A stretch of 64,000 nucleotides of DNA, taken from Girardinichthys multiradiatus. Taxonomy: Eukaryota > Chordata > Actinopteri > Cyprinodontiformes > Goodeidae. The first letter of the stretch is position 1, and the number at the start of each line of letters is the position of its first letter. The DNA is taken from the NCBI RefSeq assembly GCF_021462225.1, contig NC_061802.1, positions 5,785,859 through 5,849,858 of the forward strand, written 5' to 3'. Positions 47,030-61,700 of the stretch are shown in pieces. The notes beneath the pieces are model-generated. The model was not told the DNA's origin and did not search any database. It was given only the letters and a program-made list of their open reading frames with translations. A program made the position numbers and the translations under genes.

Positions 47030-47470
47030 ATATATGGTGCATCAGATTAATTGTGATTGCATGAGAATCTACAGAGGAGTGCATTTCTAATAGAACATCT
47101 GGTTATAATTACTTGCCCTGCATGCAGAACATTTGGGGATGTGCACAGCTGGAACAAACAACAGAACACACCATCTACAGATATTGAATGTGTGTACATT
47201 TGTCATTAGATATATTTTTTGAGGACAAAAAGAAGGGTATAAATCAGATGCAACAGTGTTTCCAGGACCTCTGGAAGTGAAAGCGTCCCACAGCATCACA
47301 TATCCACCACCATATAACAGCGAATACAAGGTGATTAACCTCATAATTAACCTTTGTTTAACATCCAGCCCACCTGAACTGTTTGTTAACAAAAAGGCAA
47401 ATCTTAGTCTCATTTAACCAAAATACATAGTTAGTCTTTAGTAATCTCCAAACATTTCATTTTTTTAAAG
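47030..47470 (-). mobile_element. Tc1-like transposon relic
   Basis: Minus-strand wording of the catalytic region remains: TGTGATGCTGTGGGACGCTTTC (47283-47304) with GGTGGTGGATATG next to it, i.e. the GGGY-V-MLWDAF type block, and CAAAGGTTAATTATGAGG. No ends found. Confidence 0.45.
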
Positions 47471-47479
47471 GTAGGAAAA

Positions 47480-49780
47480 AAGTAGCTTTTTTATGTTGTG
47501 CCTTCCATATTCTTATCAGGTGTAAAGACATCTGCATATTACAAGTTAAACAGATCAGTGATAAAGAACAATAGCAGTTTCAAGTTGCTGTTGTGTTCAT
47601 ATGAGACATGTGATAAATATGACACAGACGTGACAGTTAAGCTGATCTATCAATCATCAGCGGATGTGCGAATCTGCTGACTTTTTCCAAAAAAAAAACA
47701 TCTTAATTACTGTGTTTTCAATGAGTAAGCTTCATTTCATTCCTGTAATAAAAGCCATATTGTGTTTTTCTCACACTGAGCTCTCCTTATTGGTCACGTA
47801 CATCAGACCTTTGTTAGCATGTTGGCAATATAACAATAAAGAAGCTGTTTTTATTTGATAAGTAGGAGCGTTTTTAATCTTCACATCCTGAAGCTGAAAA
47901 AACATGTCACATTTTGCATCCCATCTTCCCTTTCTCTGACATCAGTTTACAAGTTTACAACAGGATATTTCACCCTCATTACCAGATAATGGGCCATTTG
48001 AACACAGGAACTCAATGAACTGAAGGCGTGTGATTATACAAACTTTGGACATGCCGTAAAGACAAAGGTCAAAATTCTCACGTTTGCTGACTGCAGACAT
48101 GCTTTGATTAATTAAAAACTTGAAAATCTTTTTAAAATAAGATTCTTTCTCATAGATGTGACCTGTGCCCTCTGGTTATAACATTTAGATCATTTTTCAG
48201 TATCAAACAATAAAATTACCTTTTTGTGACCAATTTAGTATTTAAATGTAAATGTTGTTCATGATTGTTATATTAAATGCAAGGTGATACTTTGTGTAAA
48301 TCTGTTAACAATTACTTTACTCTGTCTATTTTTTCATTTGTGGTTTTGTTTTAATAATTTCAGGCTCCAAATCTAACTGGTAAAGGTGTAATAAATAAAT
48401 GGGGCTTAGCTGCAATTAAACAATTATATGGTTCTTTTAAAGACAATTTTTCTTGTCCAAACAGAGACTTAATGCAGACAACAAATAGCCATGACAGAGA
48501 TATTGACTTTCAAGGCAAGTACTGTGTGTACTGGATGAATGGAATGATTAATGAGATTGAAAACAGGTGACACTAATTGACTGAGTGGTAAGAGCAGTGA
48601 CAGAAGCAAGAAACAGATACTGACTAACCCCCCAATCTTCCTGATCGCTCAGCTTTCATTTCTTGTTCTAGGTCCTCCCTTTAAGTTCCTGTTGCACAAA
48701 GGACATGAATAACTTAAATCGCCAACTTAGGATTCTTAGTTGAATTGCCACTTTGTGTTTTATTCTTAGTGAGTTTTTGCAATTCTTGAGCCATTTGGAA
48801 ATCATGGCTAAAGTTTGGAGCAGTTCGAAAATTTGGTAAAGAATTCCCGAATCCAAACAATCTCAATTAATTCTTGACAAATTCATTGATCATTCTTAGG
48901 TGTTGTAACCAATTCTTTATCCTTATAGGTATTCCAGTGTGTTCTTAACTAAATCGGGGATTTATGAAGCATTGTTTTCCGACTAAGGGATGTTGTACCC
49001 CCTAAAACTGTCTCTTCTGCCTTTTGAAAAAAAAGAAAAAAAAAAAAATAAGAAATAAGGAAAATAATGAACAAATATTTCAGTTTCTTATTCCACTTTA
49101 TCTCCAAAAATAATCACTTCAGTTTTTAAATTATTGGCGAAAACAATCACTTCACTTAAAACATTTAACTTTAATTTTAACTAAATATCCACAGTCATCG
49201 TTCTAATACCATTTGCTACTGATGGTCCTTTGTCAGTTTTTATAATATCTTGATGGAAAATCCCGTAAATTGATAAGAATACTTACGATTTAAAATGTAA
49301 TCCTTCCTGATTCTTAAATGCATTCAGCCTAATGTTAGCTGATTCCTAACGTTCATGTAACTTGAACTGAATTAATGATTTGTGCGAAAAAAGCCGAATC
49401 TCACAATTTTATTTTTATCTATTGTAAATTTATGTTTATCTATTGTACAGTCTTGTAAGTTAATCTTACAACGAATGTTTGCAAAAGTCAAAGAATCCTC
49501 AGGAATCCCCCAATTTCACCATTCCTGGTGATTCGTGCTATTTGTGGTCTGTGTGAAACAGTAGCATTAGGGAATCACAGTGGGTCATCTGCCATCATCT
49601 TATGAAGTGTTGTGCCTGTTCACCCTTAAAAAGTAGTTCTAAATTCTGTTCAAACTGATTAAAATTAACAAACTAATGTTCATGGTTCACCACTTAAACA
49701 TTAACTAAGGTCATAACTAGAACTAAGGTCATAGCTCTAAAATTATTCTAGTTCTCATTCTATTTCTGACAGTCCTGCAA
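47480..49780. other. No gene recognised
   Basis: AT-rich intergenic DNA between meltf and dlg1. No exon, RNA gene or named repeat was found. Confidence 0.5.
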
Positions 49781-49789
49781 CCATCCCCC

Positions 49790-51478
49790 ACGACACCCCC
49801 CAACAGCTGCAGCCACAATCCACCACCTCCCCAACCTCAAGAGGGGCCTTGGCACCTCCAACCCCCACCCTGAAGTTCCCCCCCACCAGCCCCCTACCCA
49901 CGCCGAGGACGGCTCTTTCAATCCAGGAGAGGGACGTCAACAAACTCTTCAGGAGACAGAACCCGCGGAAAGCTGCTGGACCGGATTCTGTCTCACCAGC
50001 CAGCCTGAAGCACTGCGCTGATCAGCTGTCTCCAGTCTTCACAGACATTTTTAACACCTCACTGGATACATGTCATGTGCCAGCCTGCTTCAAGTCCTCC
50101 ATCACCGTCCCTGTTCCCAAGAAGCTAAGGACCACAGGGCTTAATGACTTCAGACCCGTCGCCCTGACCTCTGTGGTGATGAAGTCCTTTGAGTGCCTTG
50201 TGCTCTCACACCTAAAAGACATCAGCGACCCCCTTCTGGACTCCCTGCAATTTGCCTACAGAGCCAACAGGTCTGTAGATGACGCAGTCAACTTAGCCCT
50301 TCACTTCATCCTCCGGCACCTGGACTCCACAGGAACCTACGCCAGGATCCTGTTTGTGGATTTCAGCTCTGCCTTCAACACCATCGTCCCAGTTCTGCTA
50401 CAGGAGAAGCTCTCCCAGCTGAGTGTGCCCGACTCCACCTGCAGGTGGATCACTGACTTCCTGTCTGACAGGAAGCAACGTGTGAGGTTGGGGAAGCACG
50501 TCTCTGACTCCCTGACCATCAGTACCGGTTCCCCCCAAGGCTGTGTTCTCTCTCCTCTGCTCTTCTCCCTGTACACCAACAGCTGCACCTCCAGTCACCA
50601 GTCTGTCAAGCTTCTGAAGTTTGCGGACGACACCACCCTGATCGGACTCATCTCTGATGGTGACGAGTCCGCCTACAGATGGGAGGTGGACCATCTGTTG
50701 GACTGGTGCAGCCAGAACAACCTTGAGCTCAACACTCTAAAGACAGTGGAGATGGTTGTGGACTTCAGGCAGAACCCAGCCCCACCTGCCCCCATCACCC
50801 TCTGTGACTCCACAGTTGACACTGTGGAATCTTTCCGCTTCCTGGGAACCATCATCTCCCAGGATCTCAAGTGGGAGCCAAACATCAGCTCCCTCATCAA
50901 GAAAGCCCAGCAGAGGATGTTCTTCCTGCGGCAGCTGAAGAAATTCAACCTGCCAAAGACTATGATGGTGCACTTCTACACAGCCATCATTGAGTCCATC
51001 TTCACCTCCTCCATCACCATCTGATATGCCGCTGCTGCAGCGTGTCATTCGGTCTGCTGAGAAGGTTATTGGCTGCAGTCTACTGTCGCTCCAGGAACTG
51101 TACACCTCCAGGACCCTGAAGCGGACAGGGAAGATTCTGGCTGATCCCTCCCACCCTGGTCACAGACTCTTTGAAACTCTCCCCTCTGGCAGGAGGCTGC
51201 GGTCCATCCGGACCAAAACCTCACGCCACAAGAACAGTTTTTCCCATCTGCCACCAGCCTTGTTAACAAAGCCCGGAAACCACCCTGACACTCCCCCCCC
51301 CTGCTGACAGGACACTTGTAACCTCACTCACTTAAAACTGTGCACATATATTTATATTATATTGTAGATATGTTTATACTGTTTAATTTGTACTGTATTG
51401 CACCGACTACGCCAAAACAAATTCCTTGTATGTCCAAAAACGTACTTGGCAATAAAGCTTTTCTGATTCTGAATCTGT
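49790..51478 (+). mobile_element. Rex1-type LINE, 5'-truncated copy
   Basis: A reverse-transcriptase frame is followed by a 3' UTR whose last 150 bases match 1288-1440 and end AATAAAGCTTTTCTGATTCTGA. The part of the 3' UTR between the end of the coding region (about 51300) and the shared segment is shorter than in the other copy, so an internal deletion is likely near 51320. Confidence 0.88.
49849..51024 (+). pseudogene. Rex1-type reverse transcriptase, stopped at a Trp codon
   Basis: The open frame (391 codons) carries the reverse-transcriptase blocks in order: NPRKAAGPDSVSPASLK, TGLNDFRPVALTSVVMKSFE, LQFAYRANRSVDDAV, ILFVDFSSAFNTI, GSPQGCVLSPLLFSLYTN and LKFADDTTLIGLI (catalytic Asp-Asp), then SFRFLGTIISQDLKW. 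It ends in TGA at 51022-51024, where the family has Trp (SSITVWYG). The rest of the C-terminus continues shifted to about 51300 (QRVIRSAEKVIGC, RRLRSIRTKTSRHKNSF). The 5' part of the element is missing, so the first Met is not a true start. Confidence 0.88.
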
Positions 51479-52125
51479 CTTTGTCCACATAAACAGTATT
51501 TCTCTGGTCATCAGAAGTCAAAATGAGTCTGAAACTTTCACAGAAATTTGGTCCATGATTGTAATTGTGGGCACTTTTAACCCTCTTTTTATCATCTGGT
51601 CAGCAGTTTATTTTGCTCCTTAAACTGCTAGTGCAGTCAAAAATCCACAGAAATTTTAAATAATTACAAATACTGAAAGTTGAAGTTGTCTTGGAAAAAG
51701 ACGCAGAAGCACTTTCTCGCTACATTCTTCAGACAACTCAACAGGCATAAGATCAAATTGAATCCAGGTGGCCAATATGTAATTTTGAGTTTAAACATTG
51801 CAATGTTCCTCTTTAATAAAATCTTTATTCTGTTTAAGCATATTAGACAAACTCTGGGCTGTTACTATTACTGTTCGGCAAACTTACCTGTATGACGGTC
51901 TGAGAGAAAGGCGTTACAGAATGCTGCGGCAGCTTGTCGGCTCCATGTTCCACCTCTGAACAATAAAATTGGGAAGCAAAAAATCTCAGTTTAATCTATT
52001 ACTATTGATGGTTAGGGCACAAGCCTTTGGTTTAGTTTTTATGTTTTACTAAGCCGAAGGATGCTCTTGAAAAAAGCTTGTTCATCCTCAAACAGAGCAC
52101 CATTGAACAACACCAGGGTGAGCTC
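51479..52125. other. No gene recognised
   Basis: Intergenic DNA with no feature I can support. Confidence 0.5.
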
Positions 52126-52760
52126 CACTCACTTCAAGTGGATCATTTTCATTGCAAAGTTCTCAAAAAATGAGCTCCACTAATGAATACGTCAGACACA
52201 GCACTGATCCGATGCCTAACCTGGAGCATCACACAACATTCTGGATCGATTTCAGCAGCGCCATTATGATGGTAGGATCAAAATTTGATGTAAACAGCAT
52301 TAAATACATATTCATCTTGCCTTGTATTAACAGTTCAGGTTGGTAGTGTTTTTTAGCACACTTCGGACTCCCAAACTGAGCATTGTTTAAAGAGCACAGC
52401 CTGTCTAAGTATTGTTTCTGACCATGACTAGTCCTTTATGACCACAGTGCACCCATTTACCGATGGACTGGTGTCTTGAACATGACAGTGGACTCACTGT
52501 ACTCCAATGATCTCCACAGTCACCAGATTATAATCCAATAGAACACTTTCGGATGGGGTAAAATGGGAGATCCACATTATGGATATGCAGCCGACAAATC
52601 TGGAGTAACTGCTAGGTGCCATCATGTGAGTATAGACCAACATATCTGAGGAATGTTTTCCATACATCGTTGAATCAATGTCATAAAGAATAAAGGCAGT
52701 TCTTATGGCAAAAGGGGGTCCAGGCAAGGTGTGCCTAATAAAGTGGTTGGTGAGTGTAGT
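52126..52760 (+). mobile_element. Tc1-like transposon relic, 3' part
   Basis: The same family as 5286-6366. It keeps GACTCACTGTACTCCAATGATC, CCACAGTCACCAGATTATAATCC (a worn PQSPDLNP block at 52515), GATATGCAGCCGACAAATCTG and the right end CCTAATAAAGTGGTTGGTGAG. Confidence 0.75.
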
Positions 52761-54501
52761 TTAAACCCATTGTAAAAGGACCCTGCATGATTTTTTATTG
52801 ATTGGTGGATGTTAGATGACCGACATATTGGAAAGCAATAGTTCCAACTAAATTACTGCTAAATGGACCCACCTTATCAATCAACACACCAATATAAATA
52901 CATGCTAGATGAGAAATTAAAGGACAATAAATTAGATATGACAAATGATTTACATTCCTATGCATTCAACAAAGAAAAAATAAAAGAATAGTCATCTCTT
53001 GTCACAGTTAAAGGGACTGCAGTAAAGCTCAATAAAGCCTTTTATTTTTTGTACCAAAATAGGCAGTTAGAGCAGGAATAAATATTATATTATGTTAGAT
53101 ATAGATACATCTCTTTAATAGATTCTTTGCATCGGTGCTTTACTCTAACAAACAGTGGCATAGTCCCCTAGCTAAAACACATAGCCAGAGCCATACAGAG
53201 GTTCCCGTTCTCTCAGCTGATGAATACACATTATCTACTGGGATTCATCAGGAAATACAGATAAGAAAACATGAGTTCAGCAGAACATTCTTTGAGGAAA
53301 CATTAAAGCTTTCAAAACATGTAGTCAATATCAAACTTTTTTCTGTGTTTGAGGGCTCCTCTGCTGATAGAACAGCCTCTCTGTACGTCTCTGTGCTCCA
53401 GTCAGCTTGGAGGAGTCGCCTCAGGGGTTTGAGGTGGAATAAGGGGAGTGGGTGGCTGACGAGGTCCATACAAGCATACAAGGGCTGTGTCATCAATAGC
53501 ATCTTGGACGTTTATACTCCACAACAGATTATCATCACATTTCAGGTTATTTTAAATCCTAACCTCAACACTCAGCAAGTGTGCTCCTCACACATTCTGT
53601 TACATGCTGTTGAAGCTCTAGTTTCTGTGACAACAAGGAGAAACTAGTGAAATCAAAGCTTTAGCTGGTATTTATAAAACAGAAAAACAAAACATATTAG
53701 GGTGAGTGCTGAGGTCACACATGGGACCAACTCAAGGTCTGTTTTATGTGCATTAAGACTATAGACTCAAACCTAAATAAACTGTTAGCAAAAAAAACAA
53801 AAAAAATAGACATGCTGTGGATTAACAGAGCGTGACAATTCTTTACCAGATGATGTCATTGTTTACTACAAATATGTAAAAACCTTCACAAAAACCTCCT
53901 TTACCTCCTTCATAATTATTAAAAGAAAGATATGTCACACAAGATGCTTTTAGGAAATCAGCCCTCATTTGTGCATCTACATTAGAAGGGAAATCTGTTA
54001 CAAAATGTTGATGATTATTATGAATGGGATGATAGCAGAGAGGAAGGAGCTGATACACTGGTTATGGCCATGTTGTGCGGGACATCTAGAATACCGATAT
54101 GAAAGTGTGAGGTGAAGGAAGGAAAAGGTAATAAAGGGCAAACCAAGTCTGGAAGACTTGGACAGAACACAACCAAGTCCCTAAAATGGAAGATCCAGGC
54201 CTATATTTTATCACTTTTTTTCCTTAAATTTTATTCCTTAAATACTAATAAAGCACATTAGTTATCTCAATAAAAACGCATATTTTTAATTTTTAACCAG
54301 GTAAAAAAGATTGAGTTATTTAGTTACCACATGTGAATCTTCTTTCAACTCTGAATATTTACTGACCAAGCAGAAAATATAAAAGTGCAATTACATTTAT
54401 TGTTTACTATTTGGCTGAACTAATTTTCCATTCCTCTAATCCAGTGTTTAGTAAAATGCACAAATACGGCAAATCTTTGCTGATTTTCCTGTCTCTTTAG
54501 G

Positions 54502-54572
<71 letters not shown>

Positions 54573-55780
54573 TTTTTTTTTTTTTTTTTTTCCAAGACCT
54601 GTTTTAAAATGTTTCAGTGGTACTCTTTATATAATAGACAACATGTTGAGGAGTGAAATGAGCAACACCAGGGCTGAGCATGTCCACCTTGGAGGTGCAG
54701 TGTAGCAGTGACAGCCATAAAAACATAGGCTATGACAATATGGATTTTCTTGAGGACACAAGCATCATTCGTGCTTTTGCTCATTAAGCCACTGCTTGTA
54801 TGGGAAAAGGCCTGACAAGCTGGAAATATTTGCATTATGTCACAGCCAGTGCAAATCATGGTCAGGTTGGAGGCGTGAAGACATTATTTCTAGTCAGGGT
54901 TAGATGCCACATTACTTGGCTGTAAAATTCAGACCCAAAGCTTCAAATGGATTTTGAAGTTTGCTTTTGACTCTTAAATATGTTAATATAATTCTCTACA
55001 TTGCATGAAGGAAAACTAATTATACTCATGTTCAAGCAGAGATAACATTAAAAGTTAAGACTATCAGTTCCAAAATCTCTAAAATGATCATGAATATTTT
55101 TCATGCTACATCCATAAATAGTAGCTTCTGAACACTTTGGCTTTTACTGCCAAAATGTGGGGGGAAGGTAAAATTACAATTAATATTTTAATGTCCTATA
55201 TAAAGATTTTAGAGTGTAAAAAGAGAAAAAGATGGGATAATAGGAATGACTAATTACAAAAAAAGAGAAATAAACTAAACATTTTTGATGCAATGTGGAA
55301 AAACAGACAGACAGACAGGAAATCAAGACAGGATCAAGATTTTTGTCCCAAAAACATGCTCTTAAAGCTACAGCGTGCAAAAGTCTGCCTCTTGGTGACA
55401 ATATTATCATTACAAACCGATACATGAATGCATTACTCTTTGTTAATATGAAAACAACAACGACAACAACAATAAGAAGAACAATAGTGAAATAAATCAG
55501 ATCATGGTACAGGTTGCCTAGATTTGAACAAACTCCTTAAACATTAAGGAACCAAGCTGAAGGAAGATCCACCAGAAAGCTTCTGGACAGACCTGAGCTC
55601 CCCCCCCCCAACTTCAGACAGTAGAAGTCCCAGATAGTCCCCGCCTCACCAACATTGTGTGCTTGTGTGAATACACGTGTGTGCAGCAATGCAAAACAGA
55701 GGAAGCAAGCTGATAATAGAAAAAAAATCAAGTAGGTAGTGTTGAGACAGTAATGTGTGTATGGATATTTCATTATGTGG
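52761..55780. other. No gene recognised; probable dlg1 3' UTR at the right
   Basis: A 170-codon frame at 53135-53647 shows no domain. TA and T runs lie at 54506-54591. The part next to 55787 is expected to be dlg1 3' UTR (minus strand). Confidence 0.5.
54506..54591. repeat. (TA)n followed by poly(T)
   Basis: About 32 TA units and then 21 T residues. The T run could be the tail of an old minus-strand retroposed sequence; none was recognised. Confidence 0.95.
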
Positions 55781-55786
55781 GTTTAT

Positions 55787-58700
55787 TCAGAGTCGCTCCT
55801 TGGTGGTCACCCAGATGTAAGGACCCGACTGCTCCTCAATGATTTGTTTCACATGCGAGTAAATTTCCTCTAAAGATGAGCCATGGACTATTGCTGCAAG
55901 AGGCAGAATCATAAAGAGATCAGTGGAGCTATAAATGAAAGTCAACAAATACTGTATTTAAGTACTAAAGAGGAAGATATTTTTTTCTATAACAGGAAGA
56001 GGCAGAAAACAAATCCATCTGTCAAGGATCCTTTAATCTTTTTTTAAACTGTCATTTTTTTCTGATGCATGCAACTGTCCTTAAACAGAGAACATGGATA
56101 ACATACATCACATATTATCAAGCTAACAACAGAAAAGGCATTTCAAGAAGTGAATAAATTTGAGGACAACATTTAAAATAAAAATAATTGCTTGTGATTT
56201 CTGGGGTGTTGGAAAATATTATTGGTTTCTTTCTTGTGCATGTGTGTGCTTGACTTGACTAACCGGTGAAGTACTCTGCAAACTCCTGCTCCAGTTTGAT
56301 GCCTCTGTCGAAAGTCTTTCTCGCCTGTTCCTCTGTCAAACGCTTGTTCATCTCTCTGCAGAGAGGAGACATGGAGGTTCAAAAGATAATGCAAAGTTTC
56401 TTCCCCTTTTACGACTATTACTGTTAAGTTCAGGTGTATAAACTGAGCTTTATTTGTACTGTGGCTGCATAAACAGGGTTGTGAACAATAAAGAAAGAAC
56501 TATGTATAAGAACATATTGTAGGTAAGCCTACAACATGTATACAGAAAAACTACGTTTTTTTCAATCAAATCAAATTTGCCTTCTCTCGTTCCATTTTCC
56601 CAGCAACTCTGACCACCTTCCCTTTCTTGCCGAAGAAAAGCATTACCACAGTATGATGCATACAACACTATGTTTCATTATGTGGATGGTATGTTTAAGG
56701 TATGAGTTTTCTGCTAGACATAGTGTTTTGTATGTCAGTTTTGGTCTCATTAAACCAGAGCATATCCTTTATATGTTTATTGTGTCCCCTACATTGCTTG
56801 TGGCAAACTGCAGAGGGAACCTCTCATGGATTTCTTTCAACAATGGAAAGATATCACCATTATGCCAGAAAGGACAGATTTGTGGAGTGCACAACTAATA
56901 CTTGTGTCATTGAAATATTCCTAAAGGTTTCCATAGAGTTCTTGGCAAAATTTCTGATGCTCTTCTTGTCTGGCCTGTCCGTTCAGATGGACAGATATGT
57001 GTCGGCTTGCAGTTGTGCCATAGTATTATTACGATTATAGACCGAACAGTGCACTGTGAGATGTTCAAAGCTTTAGTTATTGTTTAGATCCTAACCCTAG
57101 TCAAAATTTCTCAACAATTTCACCCTTAACCTTTCTGCTGTCTTTCTTGGTTTGTGTGATGCAGTTTGTTCCCTAATGTTCTCTAACAAACCTCGAATAC
57201 CTTCACAGACTAGCTGTGTTTTCAGAGATTAATTTATACACAGGTAGACTCTATTGACTAATTAGGTGACTTCTGAAGGCGATTGGTTGCTCTGGGTGTT
57301 ATTTCTGAAAGTATCCTTGTTCCTCCACTTTATAGCGGTGCTTTACTTTGTGTTGGCCTGTCACATAAAAATCTGAACAAAGGTCATTATAGTTTGTGCG
57401 AGTAGCATAAAATGTGAAAAAGATTTAAAGATATGGATAGTTTTGCAAGACACTTTAAATCATGATAGGCAAAAAGTACAAATAGAAATTATGTTTAACT
57501 AAATTTTATGGGTATCTCCAAAGAACTGAAGAAGTGAGTTTTATCTTGCTCAACTAGAAATCTAAAACAACTTTTTATAAGATTGGCTCAAAGGATTAAT
57601 GATACTAGTAACAGTTATCGTATGTTGTTTATTAAATTTAACATGAAATGTAATTTTCCAGTACGTATTGCACAAGTAAGTAAAGTTTTCAGAAGACCAA
57701 AGAAAATCCACTGCAACAATAGCTAAAAACATTAAAATTAAAAATAAAATTAAAATTTAGCTTTCTGCAGCACTTTGCTGTGAAACCCTTCAGTTTATAT
57801 ATGGCATTTTTCAGAAGTTAATACTTCTGTTACTTACAGGATGTTGTCGACATTACGCGGCCTAATTAGAATAGCAATGGGATAGAGGCCAGCCATCTGG
57901 AGACGCTTTATTGCATTCCCAGATACATCCAAGATGCAGTGTTTCCCCTGCAGGAGACATAAGGTCCGACAGTCAGTCCCTGACTGCTTTCAATATGGTC
58001 GTCCTCTCTGCTGCTCATCTCAGGTCTTACCTTGTCGGCAACCTCTCTGACAGACTGTATGCTGGTTCCATAAAGGTGGTTGTTATACTGTCCAGCCTCA
58101 ATGAACTTGTGTTCCTGTATCTCTCGCTCCATAAGCTCTCTCGAGGACATGAAGTGATAATCTCTGCCGTCCACCTCGTAGTCTCTTCGTGGCCGTGTTG
58201 TGTCTGAGAAGTGGAGGTTTCACACATATTCAGATGTGGGAAAATAATATCTTTACATATATTTACATATCAGCTCAAGAGCATTTTAACTGCAGTTTTA
58301 AATATTTGGGTGGAAATAGAGAATGAAAAACATTCTAATGAGCTTATAAATAGGTACATTGCTGTTCAATTTTTTTATAGGATTTATAAATTATGTATCA
58401 CGTAAGTATTGCCTAAATGACAGAGAAAGACTTCAATAATCACATAATGATAATATATTTTAAATGGCAAGTAAACACAAATCATGTTTGATATTGTTTT
58501 CATTGCTTTTTAGATTGCTTTTTATGTTTTATAAGTTGCTTCTGAAATTTATCACAAAGTTAGGAAACTCACGTGGGACGCAGGACCCAAACTTTTCTGG
58601 AAACTCAGAGATGAGATCATCGTTGACCCGATCTTTCATTGGTCCGAGCACAATGACCGGCCGTGTGTAATTGACTGAGAAAAGATAAACAGAAAAGAAA

Positions 58701-61700
58701 AGACATTTGTTTGATTACACACGGCAAAGATTTAAAAAATAAAAACAGGCTAATTCCGACAAAATATTTACTCTTCGTCATTCTAGCAAATAAAAATTCC
58801 TTATCGATGTCTTTTTGACTTTATTCTAATCATTCTAACCTGAGAAACAATTATTTAAAAATTCTACCTAAGCGTAAAAATGCAAGGGACTTAAAACTTA
58901 CAGGACCAATACAATACTGCAGTTTAAATCTGTGATTCTACAGAATTTGCTAACATTAGGCGCTCCACTCCCTCTAAAGTTGACTCAGTTTAATCGACAC
59001 CATGAAACAGCCATGTCTCTTGAAAACCAGTAGAAATCCAGTTAATCCTCTCAGATGTAGGATGGGGGAAAATGCACTACATTTTCTTTTAATTAGTTAC
59101 TTATGTGCCTTTTTCCCACTTACACTTTTTATTAACATTTTCATTATTTACAACATAGCAACCAAACAGGTAGTCACAACTAGGGGCCCTCGAGTCCATG
59201 TTGCAACTTACATAGTATATATTGAGTCATTTTTGTCCATCAGTTGTATTTCCCTCGTAGCTTCCTGGCAAGTCCATTTCTACCATTTTCTCAGAAAGGC
59301 ATCCTGTTTTAATCTCAGATTACTTGTCATCCGTTCCATAGTATATACAGTCCAGACCAAACGTTTGGACACACCTTCTCATTCAAAGAGTTTTCTTTAT
59401 TTTCATGACTATGGATATTGTAGTTTCACACTGAAGGCATCAAAACTATGAATTAACACATGTGGAATTATATACTGAACAAAAAAGTGGGAAACAGCTG
59501 AAAATATGTCTTATTTTCTAGGTTCTTCAAAGTAGCAACCTTTTGCTTTGATTACTGCTCCACACACTCTTGGCATTCTGTTGATGAGCTTCAAGAGGTA
59601 GTCACCTGAAATGGTTTTCCAACAGTCTTGAAGGAGTTCCCAGAGATGCTTAGCACTTGTTAGCCCTCATGGCTTCACTCTGCGGTCCAACTCAACCCAA
59701 ACCATCTCAATTGGGTTCAGGTCCGGTGACTGTGGAGGCCAGGTCATCTGGCGCAGCACCCCATCACTCTCCTTCTTGGTCAAATAGCCCTTACACAGCC
59801 TGGAGGTGTGTTTGGGGTCATTGTCCTGTTGAAAAATAAATGATGGTCCAACTAAACGCAAACCAGATGGAATAGCATGCTGCTGCAAGATGCTGTGGTA
59901 GCCATGCTGGTTCAGTATGCCTTCAATTTTGAATAAATCCCCAACAGTGTCACCAACAAAGCACCCCCACACCATCACACCTCCTCCTCCATGCTTCACG
60001 GTGGGAACCAGGCATGTAGAGTCCATCCGTTCACATCTTCTGCGCCGCACAAAGACACGGTGGTTGGAACCAAAGATCTCAAACGTGGACTCATCAGACC
60101 AAAGCACAGATTTCCACTGGTTTAATGTCCATTCCTTGTGTTCTTTAGCCCAGACAAATCTCTTCTGCTTGTTGCCTGTCCTCAGCAGTGGTTTCCTAGA
60201 AGCTATTGTACCTTGAAGGCCTGATTCACACAGTCTCCTCTTAACAGTTGTTCTAGAGATGTGTCTGCTGCTAGAACTCTGTGTGGCATTGACCTGTTCT
60301 CTAATCTGAGCTGCTGTTAACCTGCAATTTCTGAGGCTGGTGACTCGGATGAACTTATCGTCCGCAGCAGAGGTGACTCTTGGTCTTCCTTTTCTGGGGC
60401 GGTCCTCATGTGAGCCAGTTTCTTTGTAGCGCTTGATGGTTTTTGCGACTGCACTTGGGGACACTTTCAAAGATTTTCCAATTGTTTGGACTGACTGACC
60501 TTCATTTCTTAAAGTAATGATGGCTACTCGTTTTTCTTTACTTATCTGCTTTTTTCTTGCCATAATACAAATTCTAACAATCTCTTCAGTAGGACTATCA
60601 GCTGTGTACTGTATCCACCGCCTGCACAACACAACTGATGGTCCCAACCCCATTTATAAGGCTTGAAATCCCACTTATTATACCTGACAGGGCACACCTG
60701 TGAAGTGAAAACCATTTCAGGTGACAACCTCTTGAAGCTCATCAACAGAATGCCAAGAGTGTGTAGAGCAGTAATCAAAGCAAAAGGTGACTACTTTGAA
60801 GAACCTAGAATATAAGACATATTTTCAGTTGTTTCACAGTTTTTTGTTCAGTATATAATTCCACATGTGTTAATTCATAGTTTTGATGCCTTCAATGTGA
60901 AGCTACAATATTCATAGTCATGAAAATAAAGAAAACTCTTCGAATGAGAAGGTGTGTCCAAACGTTTGGTCTGTACTGTATGTTATTTTCATTCTTCTTC
61001 CAATGGGTCAAATACGGTGGCCCAGCTTTGTACCATCTTCTAGTTTTTGGTTTTTTACAAGCCACTAACAGTATCTTACAAAGGTACCAGTGTTTTCTCT
61101 TAACCAAAAGTTAATTGAAATGACAAAAAAAAGCAGTGTTTCCACACTTTTGGGTATTTTGTATCCAAATACTATAAAAGGTACTGTGCAGATTTGATCC
61201 AAAAATGGTTTTATTTTATCACAAGATCAGACCCAGGTTCCCACACTCCCTCCAGCAGGGTTCTGAAGTGTTTGAGAATTTGCTTCTTATTTGTGGTGTG
61301 ATAAAAACACTTCCAACCAAATATTTTCAAATTTTTCTGAGCCTGTGGTAGAATGCTGTGTACTCAACATAGAGTGTCAGTCAACTTGCAGAATTTCTGC
61401 TTTCAGTTCTTCTTCCCATTTATTTTTAGTATAGTTCTTATTAGTTAGTATAGTTTGTTGTCGTAGGCTTTGATATACATGTAGCTTGGAGATAACTTTT
61501 GTAGGCTTCGGTAAAGATGCGGATCAGGGTATTTTGTCCTAAAGATAGTTTAGGATTTTTTTTTTTTTAAAGTAATCAGCTTATATGCCTTTTTAATGCT
61601 GCCCTGACCAACTGTCCACGTTGCCCAAATAAAAAACCCTACTGCTCCTCATAGGCAAAATCTAAAACTGTTCAATTTTCCTGGAAAGTAAAACTAATAA

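Noticed and set aside
53135..53647. 170-codon plus-strand open frame
   Set aside because: No recognisable domain, low-complexity mix of residues, no splice or promoter context. The string GATAGAACAGCCTCTCTGTA resembles DNA just upstream of meltf (45570-45595), but the match is too short to mean much.
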